DNA of 64,000 bases, taken from contig CM048848.1 of NCBI GenBank assembly GCA_026545225.1, positions 15,737,353-15,801,352 of the forward strand. The letters are read 5' to 3'. Made by a program: the position numbers and the translations under genes. Under the pieces are notes generated by a model, which worked only from the letters and a program-made list of their open reading frames with translations, was not told the DNA's origin and made no database searches. The stretch is from Cornus controversa. Its lineage: Eukaryota; Streptophyta; Magnoliopsida; Cornales; Cornaceae. How positions within the stretch are numbered: position 1 is the stretch's first letter; each line of letters begins with the position of its first letter. Of this stretch, positions 34,589 to 45,609 are shown piece by piece.

Positions 34589-35977
34589 TGATCGGCGTTC
34601 AATGTTACGCATTCTAGCCTCTTAATTTGTATATTTTATTCTCTTAGTGATAGTTTATATGTGATTTTACTCTATTTTTGTATTTTTTGTCTTTTTCAGG
34701 GCCTTAATGATTCAGATAAAATCATGATTTTGAGATTTTAAAGATGATATCCAAGAAGGTTATATGAAGCCTACATCTAATGGGTCCATTCAACTCCATA
34801 TTTCAACTCAAAATAGCCCAAGGAAGAGGTTCAAGAGAATTACAACTGCTTAAGGAGGTTACGAGCCTGAAGCCCAATTCTGCACTTAATCCAGTTTTAA
34901 TCCCGTTTTGGAAAGTGGACCAAAAGTCTTATTTTCGAGCGTCAATTCGACTTAATTCTTAATTTGGGTGAACAAAATTTGATTCTGTACACTTTTGTAT
35001 TTCACGTAAATTTCGTGAATCGGACTTATACTAGGTCAAAATTTGGGCTAAACATCAGCAGAAAAATTCACTTGTTTAGGGCTGCGGGAAAATCCTAATT
35101 ATCTCTTAATTGGATTAGGACTTTATCTCCTAATTGAATTAGGACTTTATCTATTCTCTTGGGGTATAAAGAGGTGAATTGGAGGCTGTTTGGAGTGGAG
35201 AAAAGAAGTGGAGGCCAAGGCAGAGAAGACAGAGACAATTCGGGTTTTATTTACTTATTATGTCTTTTATTTATTTGTTATCTTCTTCTTCTATCATGTG
35301 TAACTAAACTCCTCAACTAGGGTTGAGGAGGAAACTTCCATTAATGAAGTGAAATTCTTTTGTTCATTAATTGATTTCCATGTGTGTGATTTAATTGCTT
35401 ATAATTTTTGCTTCTTGTGATGAATTATTTTATAATTCTTTCACCATCTATATCATGTATATGTGGTAGTTAGAAATTATTATAATTAATCTAAGCTTGG
35501 ATTTGTATTTCTTAAAAGTGATAATCTTTGATCTTATGTTTTTCATTAAATTGGATACATAGGATGCTTAGAATTTTACACCAGTAAAGCGAAGGAAAAT
35601 CTACCTTTTTAATATATTTTTCATAGTGCTTTATTGTTAAATCTTGATTAAGCAATAGATTGATTTTTTGATTGCAACTCTAAATTTGGGAATTAATAAA
35701 TGAATATTAGAAGCTTCATGGATTTAATGGTGGTGGAATCCGAAACCTTAGTTATTTTCTCTATTTGATTTCAATTGTGTTATTTTATTTACATGTTAGT
35801 TTAATCTCTTTCAAATCAACCAACTTTTGTTTAAGCTAGATTAGTTTTAAATTAATTTGAATTTCTATTAGTTTTTCTTCTCAAAGCATTCCCTTGGGTT
35901 CGACCTTATTCTTGCCGATCTATACTTCAATAGATTCGTACACTTGCGAATTATTTTACATTTTTAAAACAACATCA
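34589..35977 (+). repeat. 3' LTR of the gag-protease element
   Basis: It runs from TGATCGGCGTTCAATG to AACAACATCA, followed by the dinucleotide AG (35978-35979) and then duplicated target sequence. It keeps the TATA-like TATAAAG at 35165-35171. It is 1389 bp versus 1357 bp in the 5' LTR. Confidence 0.92.
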
Positions 35978-35979
35978 AG

Positions 35980-36536
35980 AAATTAAGGTAATAAGGCAGA
36001 GGTTGCTTACTGCTCATAGCCGTCAGAAAAGCTATGTCGAAAGGAGGGGACGACCATTAGCATTTGAGGTGGGAGACCATATCTTCCTAAAGGTCTTGTC
36101 ACAAAGATGTTTGATGAGGTTTGGTCGTAGTGGCAAGCTAGCACCATGGTTTATTGGCCCATTCAAGATTTTGGATTGTGTGGGAGAGGTTGTATATCGC
36201 TTGGCATTGCCACCACAAATGTCAAGTGTACACAATACTTTCCACGTTTCTATGTTGAGAAAATATGAACCATATCCTTCACATATGCTAGATTGGATAG
36301 ATCTTGAGGTGGAGGAGGACGTGTCATATAAGGAGAGGCCAATTTAGATTTTAGATACTAGAGACCAAGTACTTCGGGGCAAGGCCATTCCATTGGTCAA
36401 GGTACTTTGGAGACACCACAGAGTAAAAGAAGTTACGTGGGAATGGGAGTAAGAAGTGCATTCCAAGTATCCCTAGTTGTTCACCATTTGAGGTACGTTT
36501 AATTTCAAGGACAAAATTCTTTGAAGGTTGGGAGAT
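35980..36536 (+). pseudogene. E1: integrase C-terminus and chromodomain-like tail
   Basis: This continues the frame broken at 27451. It contains LAFEVGDHIFLKVL, GKLAPWFIGPFKILDCVGEV and SSVHNTFHVSMLRKYEP (integrase C-terminal region), then, past a TAG at 36345-36347, ILDTRDQVLRGKAIPLVKVL and WRHHRVKEVTWEWE. This last block is the chromodomain-like tail of Tekay/Del chromoviruses. A purine-rich GAAGGTTGGGAGA then precedes the LTR at 36537. Confidence 0.9.
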
Positions 36537-39500
36537 TGTAGAGACCAGGTCCAATTTTGACCGATTTTTCTTTTACGCATCATTTTTGTCATATATGCAT
36601 TTTAGATGATATTTAACATATTTTAAATGTGAAAAACATGTTTGGGAAACTGTTTAAAGGTTTTAGAAAGTTTTGGAATCATTTGAGAAAATTTGAGATT
36701 TTTGGGTCGGCGGGGCCAAGGACGTGGGTCGGTGGGCCACAGAATCTGAATTTTTTTAAAAAAATAATTATTTTTGGTTTAAAATCAAATGAAATTTTAA
36801 ATGGGTACAGGAAGTGATTTCAAAGCTGTAGCCGCTTTCGAAATCGAAAACGGAGGTCAAGAGGGTACGTTAAGTGTCCCGGAGGCATTTCGATCATTTC
36901 GCACCCTAAGATATTATAAGTATCTGTATGGCTGATATTTCAGTCACTTGTGAAGCAAAGAAAAATTGGGATATCTCTCTCACCCTCCCTCTTCATCTCC
37001 TTTATGTCTTTCTTCATTTTAGAGGCCTTAAGATAGGATTTGGAGAAGACCGAAGGCCAAAGGTTTGCTCTACTCGGCAAGGGTTACATTTTGAACTGAA
37101 CGAAAGCCTTTTTGGGTAAAGTTAGAAAAGCTGGGATGTTGGAACTTTGCTAGAAAAGCTTGAGATTTGAGGTAAGGGTGTGAATTCCTTCTTTATTTTG
37201 ATTCTATAGGTCACTTACATGTGACATGAAATTCTTTCATGAATTGCTATGTGAAATTTGATGTTTCTTGCATATATAAATTGTCTAGCATGTCCTAGAT
37301 ATAATTTATATATTATGCATGTGTTGGTTGATGTTCATAAATGCATTGTGAGACTTTGTGTTCATTTGGGAAGTATTTGTGAAATTTAACTCCGTATGTG
37401 AGGAGAGATGCATAAAAGATATTTTTCTTGAAAACGCATTGTGATTGATTCTTTTATGAGAATATTGGAACTTTTCATTGTAATATGCTTGAGTTGAAAT
37501 TGATATGCATTAACTTGAAAAATGTTGTGTATTGGAAGAATTTTGTGACAATCATGGTTTTGTGCATATACGTGATGAATGTGCACTTTGGTGGTAATTA
37601 TGGATTTTGGGGCCTGTGTGAGGCTTAAGAAGGGCCCAGAGTCCTAGGGTGCAAAGCTCAAAACTTGGCCAAGCAGATGTCACTTTCGTCGGGTTAGCAA
37701 CCCGTAGAGCGTAAGCAGAATATGTGGTCTTGAAAAGACTCTTACTATGGATATGATAAACAAAAGTTTCCAGTTGAATTGATTTCAGAGTATACATGGC
37801 GTTGAGTTTATTTGTGATTGTGATCCTTATAAACTACTTTTTGTGTTGGAAGTGTGAGATATCATATGATTTCGAAAATGATTATGTTTTGAACATAAAA
37901 AAACATTAAATTATGTCATGTAGTCATATAGAGATTTCATTGTGCATTCATACATGACTATTTGAGTCAAGATTGAGTCAGGTGGATCATTCCTACTGGG
38001 CATAGTTGTATGCTCACCCCCTTCTCCCAAACCTTTTTCAGATAAAGCACCAGTGGAAGATGAGGCTTAGATTGGCTTGGGTGGATTTTGGAGTTTCTTT
38101 TGGATATATATATAGATGTCCATGTCAGTTTGTGATACGCGTTGAATGTTACGCATTCTAACCTCTTAACTTATGTATTTTATTCTTTTAGTGATAGATT
38201 ATTTTGTTATTTTACTTCGTTTTACTATTTTCTGTATTTTCAGGGCCTTAATGATTATTTCAGTTAAAACCAAACTTTTGGGCTTTTAAAGAAGACATCC
38301 AAGATGGGTAAATGAAGCCTACTTCAAAGGGAATCATTCAACCATTTATTTCAACTCCAATCAGCCCAAGATAGAGGTCCAAGAGAATTACAGCTGCTTA
38401 AGAAGGTTTCGGGGCCTGAAGCCCAAATTTGCGCATAATACAGTCTTAATCCCATTTTGGAAAACAGACCAGAAGTCTTATTTTCGAGCCTCAACTCGAC
38501 ATAATTTTTTCGTTGGGTTGAACGAAATTTGATTTTGCACACTTTTGTATTTCACGAAAATTCCGTAAATCGAACTTCTAGTGGGTCAAAAGTTGGGCCG
38601 AAGTCAGCAGGAGAAACCCACCTGATTAGTGCTGCGGGAAACCCTAGTTTATTCCTAATTGGATTAGGACTTTGGTGTATTCTCTTGGGGAATAAAGTGA
38701 AGAATAAGAGGCTGAGTTTGAGGGAGATTAGGGAGATTGGAGAGTCTGAGAGGGCTGAGAAGAGAACAGAAACATATTTGCAGAGCCATTGGAGAACGAA
38801 GTCATACGCGTAATTCATGAAAATGATGCCTTCTTCCTCAACAGTTGAAGCTTCTTCTTCTACCATGAGCGGCTAGTTCATCCACTAGGGTTTTGATGTA
38901 GCCCTAACAAAGCATCAATGGTTTGATTGTTTTAATTATTGGGGACCTTTATATACATGCATAGATTGTGTAATTTAGAGGATTCTTATTATAGAATTGA
39001 GCAATAAAAGTTTTGTAAAGCAATCTCAATGATTTCTTATCTTATCTTAGATATTTAGTTGTTGTTATTGAACTCAATCTCTCTTATTTTCTGTGATTAT
39101 GAGAGCGATTATTACACAATGGTAATCACTGAATATATTGTTAAGAGCTTTGATGGATTATGCCTAGAGAAGATGAACCATATTGCACTCTAGATTAGAG
39201 TAGTTAGGCAGATGGCCCATGCCAATCGAAGATAGTCCATGGCTTAGCCTTAATCATATGTTATCTTCTTGACGGATGAAGGTGAGCTTGTAGCCACCGA
39301 CACCACTTATGCATGATGTAATTCCCCTATAGTTGATTCAATTGACCATTGATTTTGAAGTTAGTGGTGAAGTCAAACACCCTAGATTTCTCTCATATTA
39401 TCTTCAATATCTATTTTGCCTTGATTTATTTTATTTTTACTTTTTAATTATTTTAGTTTAAAAATTAGAATTCTTTTCTCTTAAATTTAATTAGAATTAA

Positions 39501-40453
39501 TTCAGTATTCCAACTCATCAGACCATAATCCCTAAGGTACGATACCCCTTTCGATAGCCCTATTCTGCAAGGAATTCGTTCTATTGCGAAGTGTGAAAAT
39601 TTTTAATTGATATACTTTTTGAGTCACACTCACACACGAATCAGTTTGTGGCATGTTGACTATTTTAGTAATATTGTCATTACATTTGGATTATCTTGAT
39701 GTATTCAAATTTCATATGTATTCACTATATATGGTATGTATACGATTTTTGAGGAATGAATGTATGATGGATCTTATTAGAATCCCATTGTGTATGAAAT
39801 TACGGAAGTGACTATGTTTTGATCATGTTATACATACTATGGACCATTTAAGATGTGTTATATTTTAAGAAAATTATATGCATGTTAAAGAATGAGAATT
39901 GAGCATAAAATTGTCTAAGTATGAAGTATCAGGATTTCTATTGAAGAGCTTTTCGATTGATCGAAGACCTCTATTCGATTAATCGAACCTCTTCGATTAA
40001 TCGAGCTTCTATCAAAAAAATGTTCGATGGATTGGACCTCAAATTCCAGCAAGATTATGATAGTACTTTGATTGAACATCGATTAATTGACGCTTCGATT
40101 AATAAAAATTCCTTGGTTGATTAATCGAAATTCTAAGATTTGATTGATCGAAGGGTAAGTCTCGATCAATCGAAACCTGCAGTCTACAGGTAAACCTATG
40201 CATGTGTGGCCACGTGTGGGGCCGTAGTGAGTGATTGAAGTTGAGGCAAATGTAGGTAATTACATGTATGTGATTAAGGTTTTGCATTGACTTAAAGGTT
40301 GAGGTAGTTTATTAAGACTTAATGGATGGACTCACCCTCAAGGTTCAGGCTCAAAGACGGAGTCTCCGGTGACCCGAAATATTGATGTTTGATTTCACCG
40401 TTCACCCCCATTTCCCTCGCTCTTAACCGAGTGTTGGAAATCGGGGTATGACA
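36537..40453 (+). repeat. Gypsy LTR shared by E1 and E2 (interrupted)
   Basis: It starts TGTAGAGACCAGGTCC right after E1's polypurine tract and ends GGGGTATGACA two nucleotides before a tRNA-Met-type PBS. It therefore serves as E1's 3' LTR and E2's 5' LTR. It contains a 1511-bp solo LTR with a 5-bp duplication; without these it is about 2.4 kb, in line with Tekay/Del LTRs. Its centre shares the CCTACTGGGCATAGTTG block with antisense LTRs further right. A cluster of TCGATTAATCGA-type palindromes lies at about 39950-40175. Confidence 0.85.
38133..39643 (+). mobile_element. Solo LTR inside the E1/E2 LTR
   Basis: The insertion runs TGATACGCGTTGAATG to CACACGAATCA with a perfect 5-bp duplication GTTTG (38128-38132 and 39644-39648). 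It is related to the LTR at 27452 (shared GTTGAATGTTACGCATTCTA) but clearly more diverged. The TATA region reads GGGGAATAAAG. No internal sequence remains, so it is a solo LTR left by LTR-LTR recombination. Confidence 0.92.
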
Positions 40454-40455
40454 AC

Positions 40456-40468
40456 TTGGTATCAGAGC
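40456..40468 (+). other. E2 primer-binding site (initiator tRNA-Met type)
   Basis: TTGGTATCAGAGC follows the LTR terminus after two nucleotides. TGGTATCAGAGC complements the 3' end of plant initiator tRNA-Met, the usual primer of Tekay/Del and many other plant LTR elements. Confidence 0.92.
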
Positions 40469-40706
40469 AACCAAGTTTGAATATCTTTGGACGATGGGTG
40501 GAGTTGAACCACGTATAGAATTGAGGTTGTGAGTGTAAATTTAAGGATAGTACATATAACATGGAATATGCTTATGTGCTTTCTTATTTGGAATGACATG
40601 TTATTTATGAAGTGACTTAGCATGGTGTTGTGTATGCATGAGGAGAATTGGTTGATTATATTCATGTTTTGGATTTTAAGTATCTTCTTGTTATCTATAT
40701 AACAAG

Positions 40707-41322
40707 ATGCCACCACGAAGAGCTCGCGGAGGAGCAGCAGCAACTCCCATTGATGGAGAGCAATTTATGCGTGGGATGGTTACCACCATACGGCAAATTA
40801 CTAGGGAAACTCAAGAGGAGACTCAGGCTCAACCAAGAGCAGCTCCTAATAGGATGATGTTGGCATTGGGACATGTCAAAAAGCACTGTCCACCATCATA
40901 TGCAAGAAAGTCTGACCCTATAGTGGCAGAAAATTGGTTAGATGAGATAGTCAAGCTCCTTATTGCACTAGAGGTAAAGTGCTACTTTGATGAAACTTCT
41001 TGTTTGCTTCGCCATTGCAATTTTTTTTATTGTCATTTCTGAAATTGTATTCCAGTGGTTTTATTGAAGCTTTTGGGTAACGGCACATGTCATCTTCTTT
41101 GGAGGTGATCTTCTTGACCTTTCTTTTAATGTGGGAAGTATCATCTCCCTGGACACGATAGGTTTGAGTGTACATAGGGGCAAGCTACTTCAGTGGCAAA
41201 AAAAAGTGTTATCATTGTCAACAGATGAGGCACATTAGTTAGAGTTGTCTTCATAAGAAGGGTACTTAGAGTGGGGTTGGTTCACAACAGCATTCTACGC
41301 AGCCTACTACTCCACAGTTGGG
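40707..41322 (+). pseudogene. E2: gag remnant, internally deleted
   Basis: It begins MPPRRARGG, a typical chromovirus gag start, and stays open to 41042. It resumes as a zinc knuckle near 41205-41250 (CYHCQQMRHIS, then a stop, then SC: pattern C..C....H....C). About 1 kb of gag between these parts is missing and the joining DNA (41040-41180) is not recognisable gag. It continues past the solo LTR at 41323. Confidence 0.8.
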
Positions 41323-42495
41323 TGATAAGTGAACAAAACTTGTTATTTCATATCCCAAAATAAGTCTTTAATTACTATTTTACTTTATTTAAATGTTCTT
41401 ATCTTTGAATTTTATGTTTTATAAGGGTTGATTTCCAAATAAGAAGAAAAGTAGCAAAAAAAGGGCTAAAAATGATATATATATATAGCCAAAAATGAAC
41501 ATAAGAAGAACTGTAGGAGAGATGGTTTTCTGAGCAATCTACTTCACAAGAGGTCTCATGTTCAAAACTTTGCAAAATATTTTTTACACAGCCACGTCTG
41601 AAGTCCAGAATTCAAATTAAAGATATGGAGATTAAATATTTAAATTCAAAATTTTGTATTTGGAATTTTTGTTTTTAAATTTTGTATTTTAAATTTTGTA
41701 TTTTGAATTTTGTTTTTAAATTTTTGTATTTTCCCACCTAAACCATTCCCCTCTAAATCTATAAATAGGGGGTCTTAGGGGATGGGGAATGGGATTAGAA
41801 ATTATAGAAAAAAATAAAGTGTAGTTATAAATATTTTCTTGTATTCATTTTCTTTTCTTGTAAACACACCTCTCAAGAGAGTGATGAAGCCACTATGATG
41901 AAATATAAGTAAGTTCTTTTATATTCTTATATTTTTTTTCTCCTAAGAGTATTCTTTTATTCTTCTATTATGAGTTTTTATTTTCAAAAGAAAATTAGAG
42001 GGAGGATTCTTCGTGCTTGCCAAATAATGGTAATTCCAAGAATGCTTACCTCTATTTACCTAGCAAAGGTGCAACAGATTAAGTAAAAAAATATTCTCAT
42101 ATATAATCAAGTTTTCTTTTTATGTCATATTTTCCTTCATCTTTTCAAGTTGTAATTGCATTGGTGAAGTGTATTGTTTATTGGAGGAAAAATCATATAA
42201 GAATAGTAGAAAATTTATTTATGTGGATTCATGGTGGTGGATTCCCTTCCCTTGAGATTTATTTTATTATTATAGTTTTATTTATTCATTATAATTCCAA
42301 AATAAAAAATGTGTTTTAAAAAAATCATTTTCATTCTATAAATTACTGTGTGAATTTGAGCTCATTCGGAATCTCACTTGAGAGTGGTTCGACCCTGCTT
42401 ATTACTATACAATTTTTAGTAGAGTTTTTGCAGGTTTTATTTTTGTATGAAGTGTAGAGAAGTAATAACAAACATCTATTATTCTACACTCGTCA
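41323..42495 (+). mobile_element. Solo LTR inserted in E2 gag
   Basis: The insertion starts TGATAAGTGAACAAAAC and ends CTACACTCGTCA. The flanks TTGGG (41318-41322) and TCGGG (42496-42500) match at four of five positions, as expected for an aged target duplication. A clear TATAAATAG box lies at 41760-41768, placing transcription on the plus strand. The terminus style TGAT..TCA recalls the Athila/Tat-like LTRs in this window, but the body differs. No internal region is present. Confidence 0.88.
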
Positions 42496-42908
42496 TCGGG
42501 CTTTAGAGCATTGCCTCCACAACAGGCAGTGTCATCTATTCACGAGCACCAGCTAGAGGAGTCACATCTAGTGCTTTTAGTCAACAGTCTGAACATCAGG
42601 GTACTAGGTAACAAGGCCAAAGAGTACAAGGCCATGCCTTCACTCTTATTCCAGGAGACATCTCGACAGGACCGTTAGTGGTTCGAGGCATATTCTTAGT
42701 TTCTAGCTCTTGGGCTAGGGTTTTAGTGGACTAGAGTGTATCTCATTCATTCATTTCTATTACATTTGCTTGTGCTTTAGGGTTAGCGGTGTCATCCTTT
42801 GATACACCAGTTGGAGGTAGAGTGACTTTGGGGAGTGTTTGTCGATATTGTGAGATCGAGATTTTGAAACACCAGTTAATGTTTGATTTCATTCTCCTCG
42901 ACATGTCT
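42496..42908 (+). pseudogene. E2: end of gag and aspartic protease start
   Basis: The frame reads VVRGIFLVSSSWARVLVD, a stop, then SVSHSFISITFA and ILKHQLMFDFILLDM, which is the chromovirus protease. The catalytic D-S/T-G triad is destroyed: D is followed by TAG, Ser and Val. The frame is cut at 42908 within the sequence GACATGTCT and resumes at 53467 after element M1 (SSFDVILGMD). Confidence 0.88.
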
Positions 42909-42997
42909 TGTCAAGCCTCGATTTCCATCTCCTAAAAACTGAGGGTGATTAAGTCAAAACCCAAGCACTAAATTACAATTACTCTTCTTGATATCAT

Positions 42998-43010
42998 GCT
43001 CTGATACCAA
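42998..43010 (-). other. PBS-like copy inside the M1 3' LTR
   Basis: The minus strand reads TTGGTATCAGAGC, with the same 2-nt spacing from an upstream TGACA terminus as a real PBS. The equivalent in the 5' LTR is at 50554-50566 (TTGGTATTAGAGC). Confidence 0.85.
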
Positions 43011-45383
43011 GCTGTCACGCCTTAATTTTTCACTCTCAAAAAATGAGGGTGAACCCGTCCATTAAACCCTAATGAACCATTTTACCCTTTAATTATCACG
43101 GAAGCATAATCACATACATACGCATGTATATAGATATATACAACTCAACATCAATTAGTCCCGATGGACTTCAAATGATTCTATCACACAAGTGTGGGTA
43201 AATAAATCCTTGTAATTTTTTTATATATGTTTTAAAATGAAACCATTGAAAAGAGGGTTTAAAAATACCCAGTTTTAAAAAAAAATCATCTAAATCTGAT
43301 TTGAAACGAAAAAAATATGCTTGTTCGAAGTTAGGTAAAAACACAGCTTAACCATACATGTTGTAAAAGGGGGATGGATCGCCCAAGGTCGACCGAGGAT
43401 AGGATTTTGGCCTTTTACAAGGGGGATCCATCGCCTTAAAAATGGAGATTGATCGCTATTAATACCCAGGCGAAATTCTGTAACATTAACTTAGCCAAAA
43501 TTAATCCTAATTTCAATTTCGAATATCTCACAATCCGTAAGTCTGTTTAATTTGAAATTTGGTATGGATCATTCTCAACATGTCTAGTTTTCAACCCAAT
43601 TTGAATCAGCAAAAAATCTGACTCACAACCCGGATTACACGCAAATCGATGGACATAGGTCGGATTATGAACTCTTGCACTAAAACATGTATATCTTACT
43701 CAATTTAAATCCAAACAAGCCCATGACCTATCAAATTGAAGCTAATACAATTATCCTTCTATAAATATAAATTTCATGCACACCTTGAATTCAAAATGGA
43801 CACTTTTGGGCATGTGTCCACACCCCCCCTCCCAATGACCATTCTAATACCTTAAATTTTCCATACAAGACCATTCATACGTTCCATATAACTAACCTTT
43901 AAATCATATACATGCTTCGACATTAATAAGAACGCAATTCACTAACACAACCATCCATATAAGTTATACGCATGGAATTAAACATAGGTAGAGGTCCATC
44001 GTTCAAAATCATTTAGCATTATATCATGCTCATAATCTAGCATTCCATATATTTGCAACCTACGCGTGAAGTACAAATAATAAAACATAAATACAACATG
44101 TTCTCAAAACATAAATGGTCTTTACATGTTCATCATATGCATATAGTCCACATTTCGGACATGCATTCAAATAAAGCAATAATAAGTCTTTAAATGAAAT
44201 CAACTTTTTCGCTCCGCTCCAATGTACTATTAGGGAGACTCCATCACCTCCTTTTCATTTCCTGAAAAGAGTTAATCATCATGGGATTAGTAACCACACG
44301 TTCAGTAGGAATGTCTAAAACATAATTCCACAAGTTATGTGAATACCATATAAGCATACATTTGTATTTTATCATGTTAAACAAATATTCACATAATACA
44401 ACTATATCATAAGCAATGTGCAATGCAACATGACATGCGTAACTCCCTCATCCTCTCCACACATCCATTGGTCTACAATTCCCTTGGACAACCAATCCCA
44501 CTTATCTGAGGCTCTATAACAAGTCCACCACATCGTAGGACTCACCTTTGTAAGGAGTATCCTCTTCACTTCTAATGGAACTCTATAACAAGTCCACTCC
44601 ACGAGGGCTTTCCCTTACTAGATCACCTCATCACTCGTCAAGAGGACATTACCGTCCAATTGAGCTCACCACCCTCACCTTGCCAATGAAAATACACCCA
44701 CATGTTCAATTTAATGTGCATTTATAATTAATGATCAATTTAACATTCAATTGTCATACATGCACAAAATCCCATTTCAAACATCACATGTATTCATATT
44801 GAACATGTATCACATCTTCCACATTTCATAAAATTCATACTTTCCACAATTCACATTACTCATATGTTAACAAATAAATCATGTTTTTCATCAAACATAT
44901 CTTTAAAGAAATTCATCAAACACCTAAGTGTTTCTTTCACACATAAACATAAATTTGCTCAATTCTTCCACAATCCAATCCCAACATGCTTTATAATCAA
45001 CTATGAAAATTATAAACATCTAATTACCAAATCTAGCGTAATGAATTCATCAATTAGCATAATTAAGCATGCTTTACTATTTAAAAATATTTAATTATCC
45101 CACATAACCAATTGGTTGCCTTAACAACCAATATATTCACAAAATCCTGGATTCTATGGGTTAGGCATCCCTACCTCAAATTGGAAGAACTTCCAATTGA
45201 ATTACCCGAATCTCACCCAAAAGATCAACCTTATCCAAAATTGATTTTGAACTAATCAATCTTGAGCCCTCGATGCGTAGATCGTTTCTTCCTTCTTCAG
45301 TGAACTCAAATTCTCTCCCAAAATCCCTCTAATTCATTGAAGAAATGAAGAATGAGATGAAGATACATACATATATATATATA

Positions 45384-45565
45384 CAGAAATGATCTCTTGC
45401 TCACCGGTGAGCAAGAAATTCTTCCACACTATGTATGGTAACCATTGGATATAATTGCAATAATTTTTAAAAGTTACCTTTTTTATACTTAGATCATATC
45501 TAACGATTACTATGCTTGGTGTGTAAAGAATTTCTTGCTCACCAGTGAGCAAGAGATCATTACCC
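45384..45565. mobile_element. 182-bp MITE nested in the M1 3' LTR
   Basis: The inverted ends CAGAAATGATCTCTTGCTCA and (complement of right) GGGTAATGATCTCTTGCTCA sit in a TA-rich stretch with TA on both sides. Each end itself holds a palindrome centred on TCACCGGTGA (45395-45416, perfect; 45533-45554, one mismatch). The matching position in the 5' LTR (about 52944) is a plain TA/TG repeat without it, so it arrived after M1. TA target suggests Tc1/mariner (Stowaway-like), but the termini are atypical. Confidence 0.75.

Positions 45566-45609
<44 letters not shown>

Larger units (their letters stand above)
27452..35977 (+). mobile_element. Non-autonomous gag-protease LTR retrotransposon (Athila/Tat-like)
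   Basis: An 8.5-kb element with 5' LTR 27452-28808, PBS at 28811, one gag-protease frame (30138-32654), a long 3' non-coding part, a polypurine tract (34574-34588) and 3' LTR 34589-35977. No RT, RNase H or integrase is present in either strand, so it needs another element's pol. This resembles the plant 'TR-GAG' class of non-autonomous elements. The LTRs differ at only a few per cent of the positions I compared by eye, so it is younger than E1. It interrupts E1's integrase. There is no 5-bp target duplication; instead about 35 bp of target is duplicated. Confidence 0.92.

Noticed and set aside
38529-38866. Overlapping ~100-codon frames on both strands
   Set aside because: They lie inside the solo LTR at 38133-39643 and show no domain.
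40456-40468. Fragment of a tRNA gene
   Set aside because: Only the 13 nt complementary to the tRNA 3' end are present, after an LTR terminus; this is a primer-binding site.
44402-44602. Matching minus-strand frames at 44402-44602 and 51952-52182
   Set aside because: They recur because both are in the two LTRs of M1; conservation reflects LTR duplication and not coding constraint.
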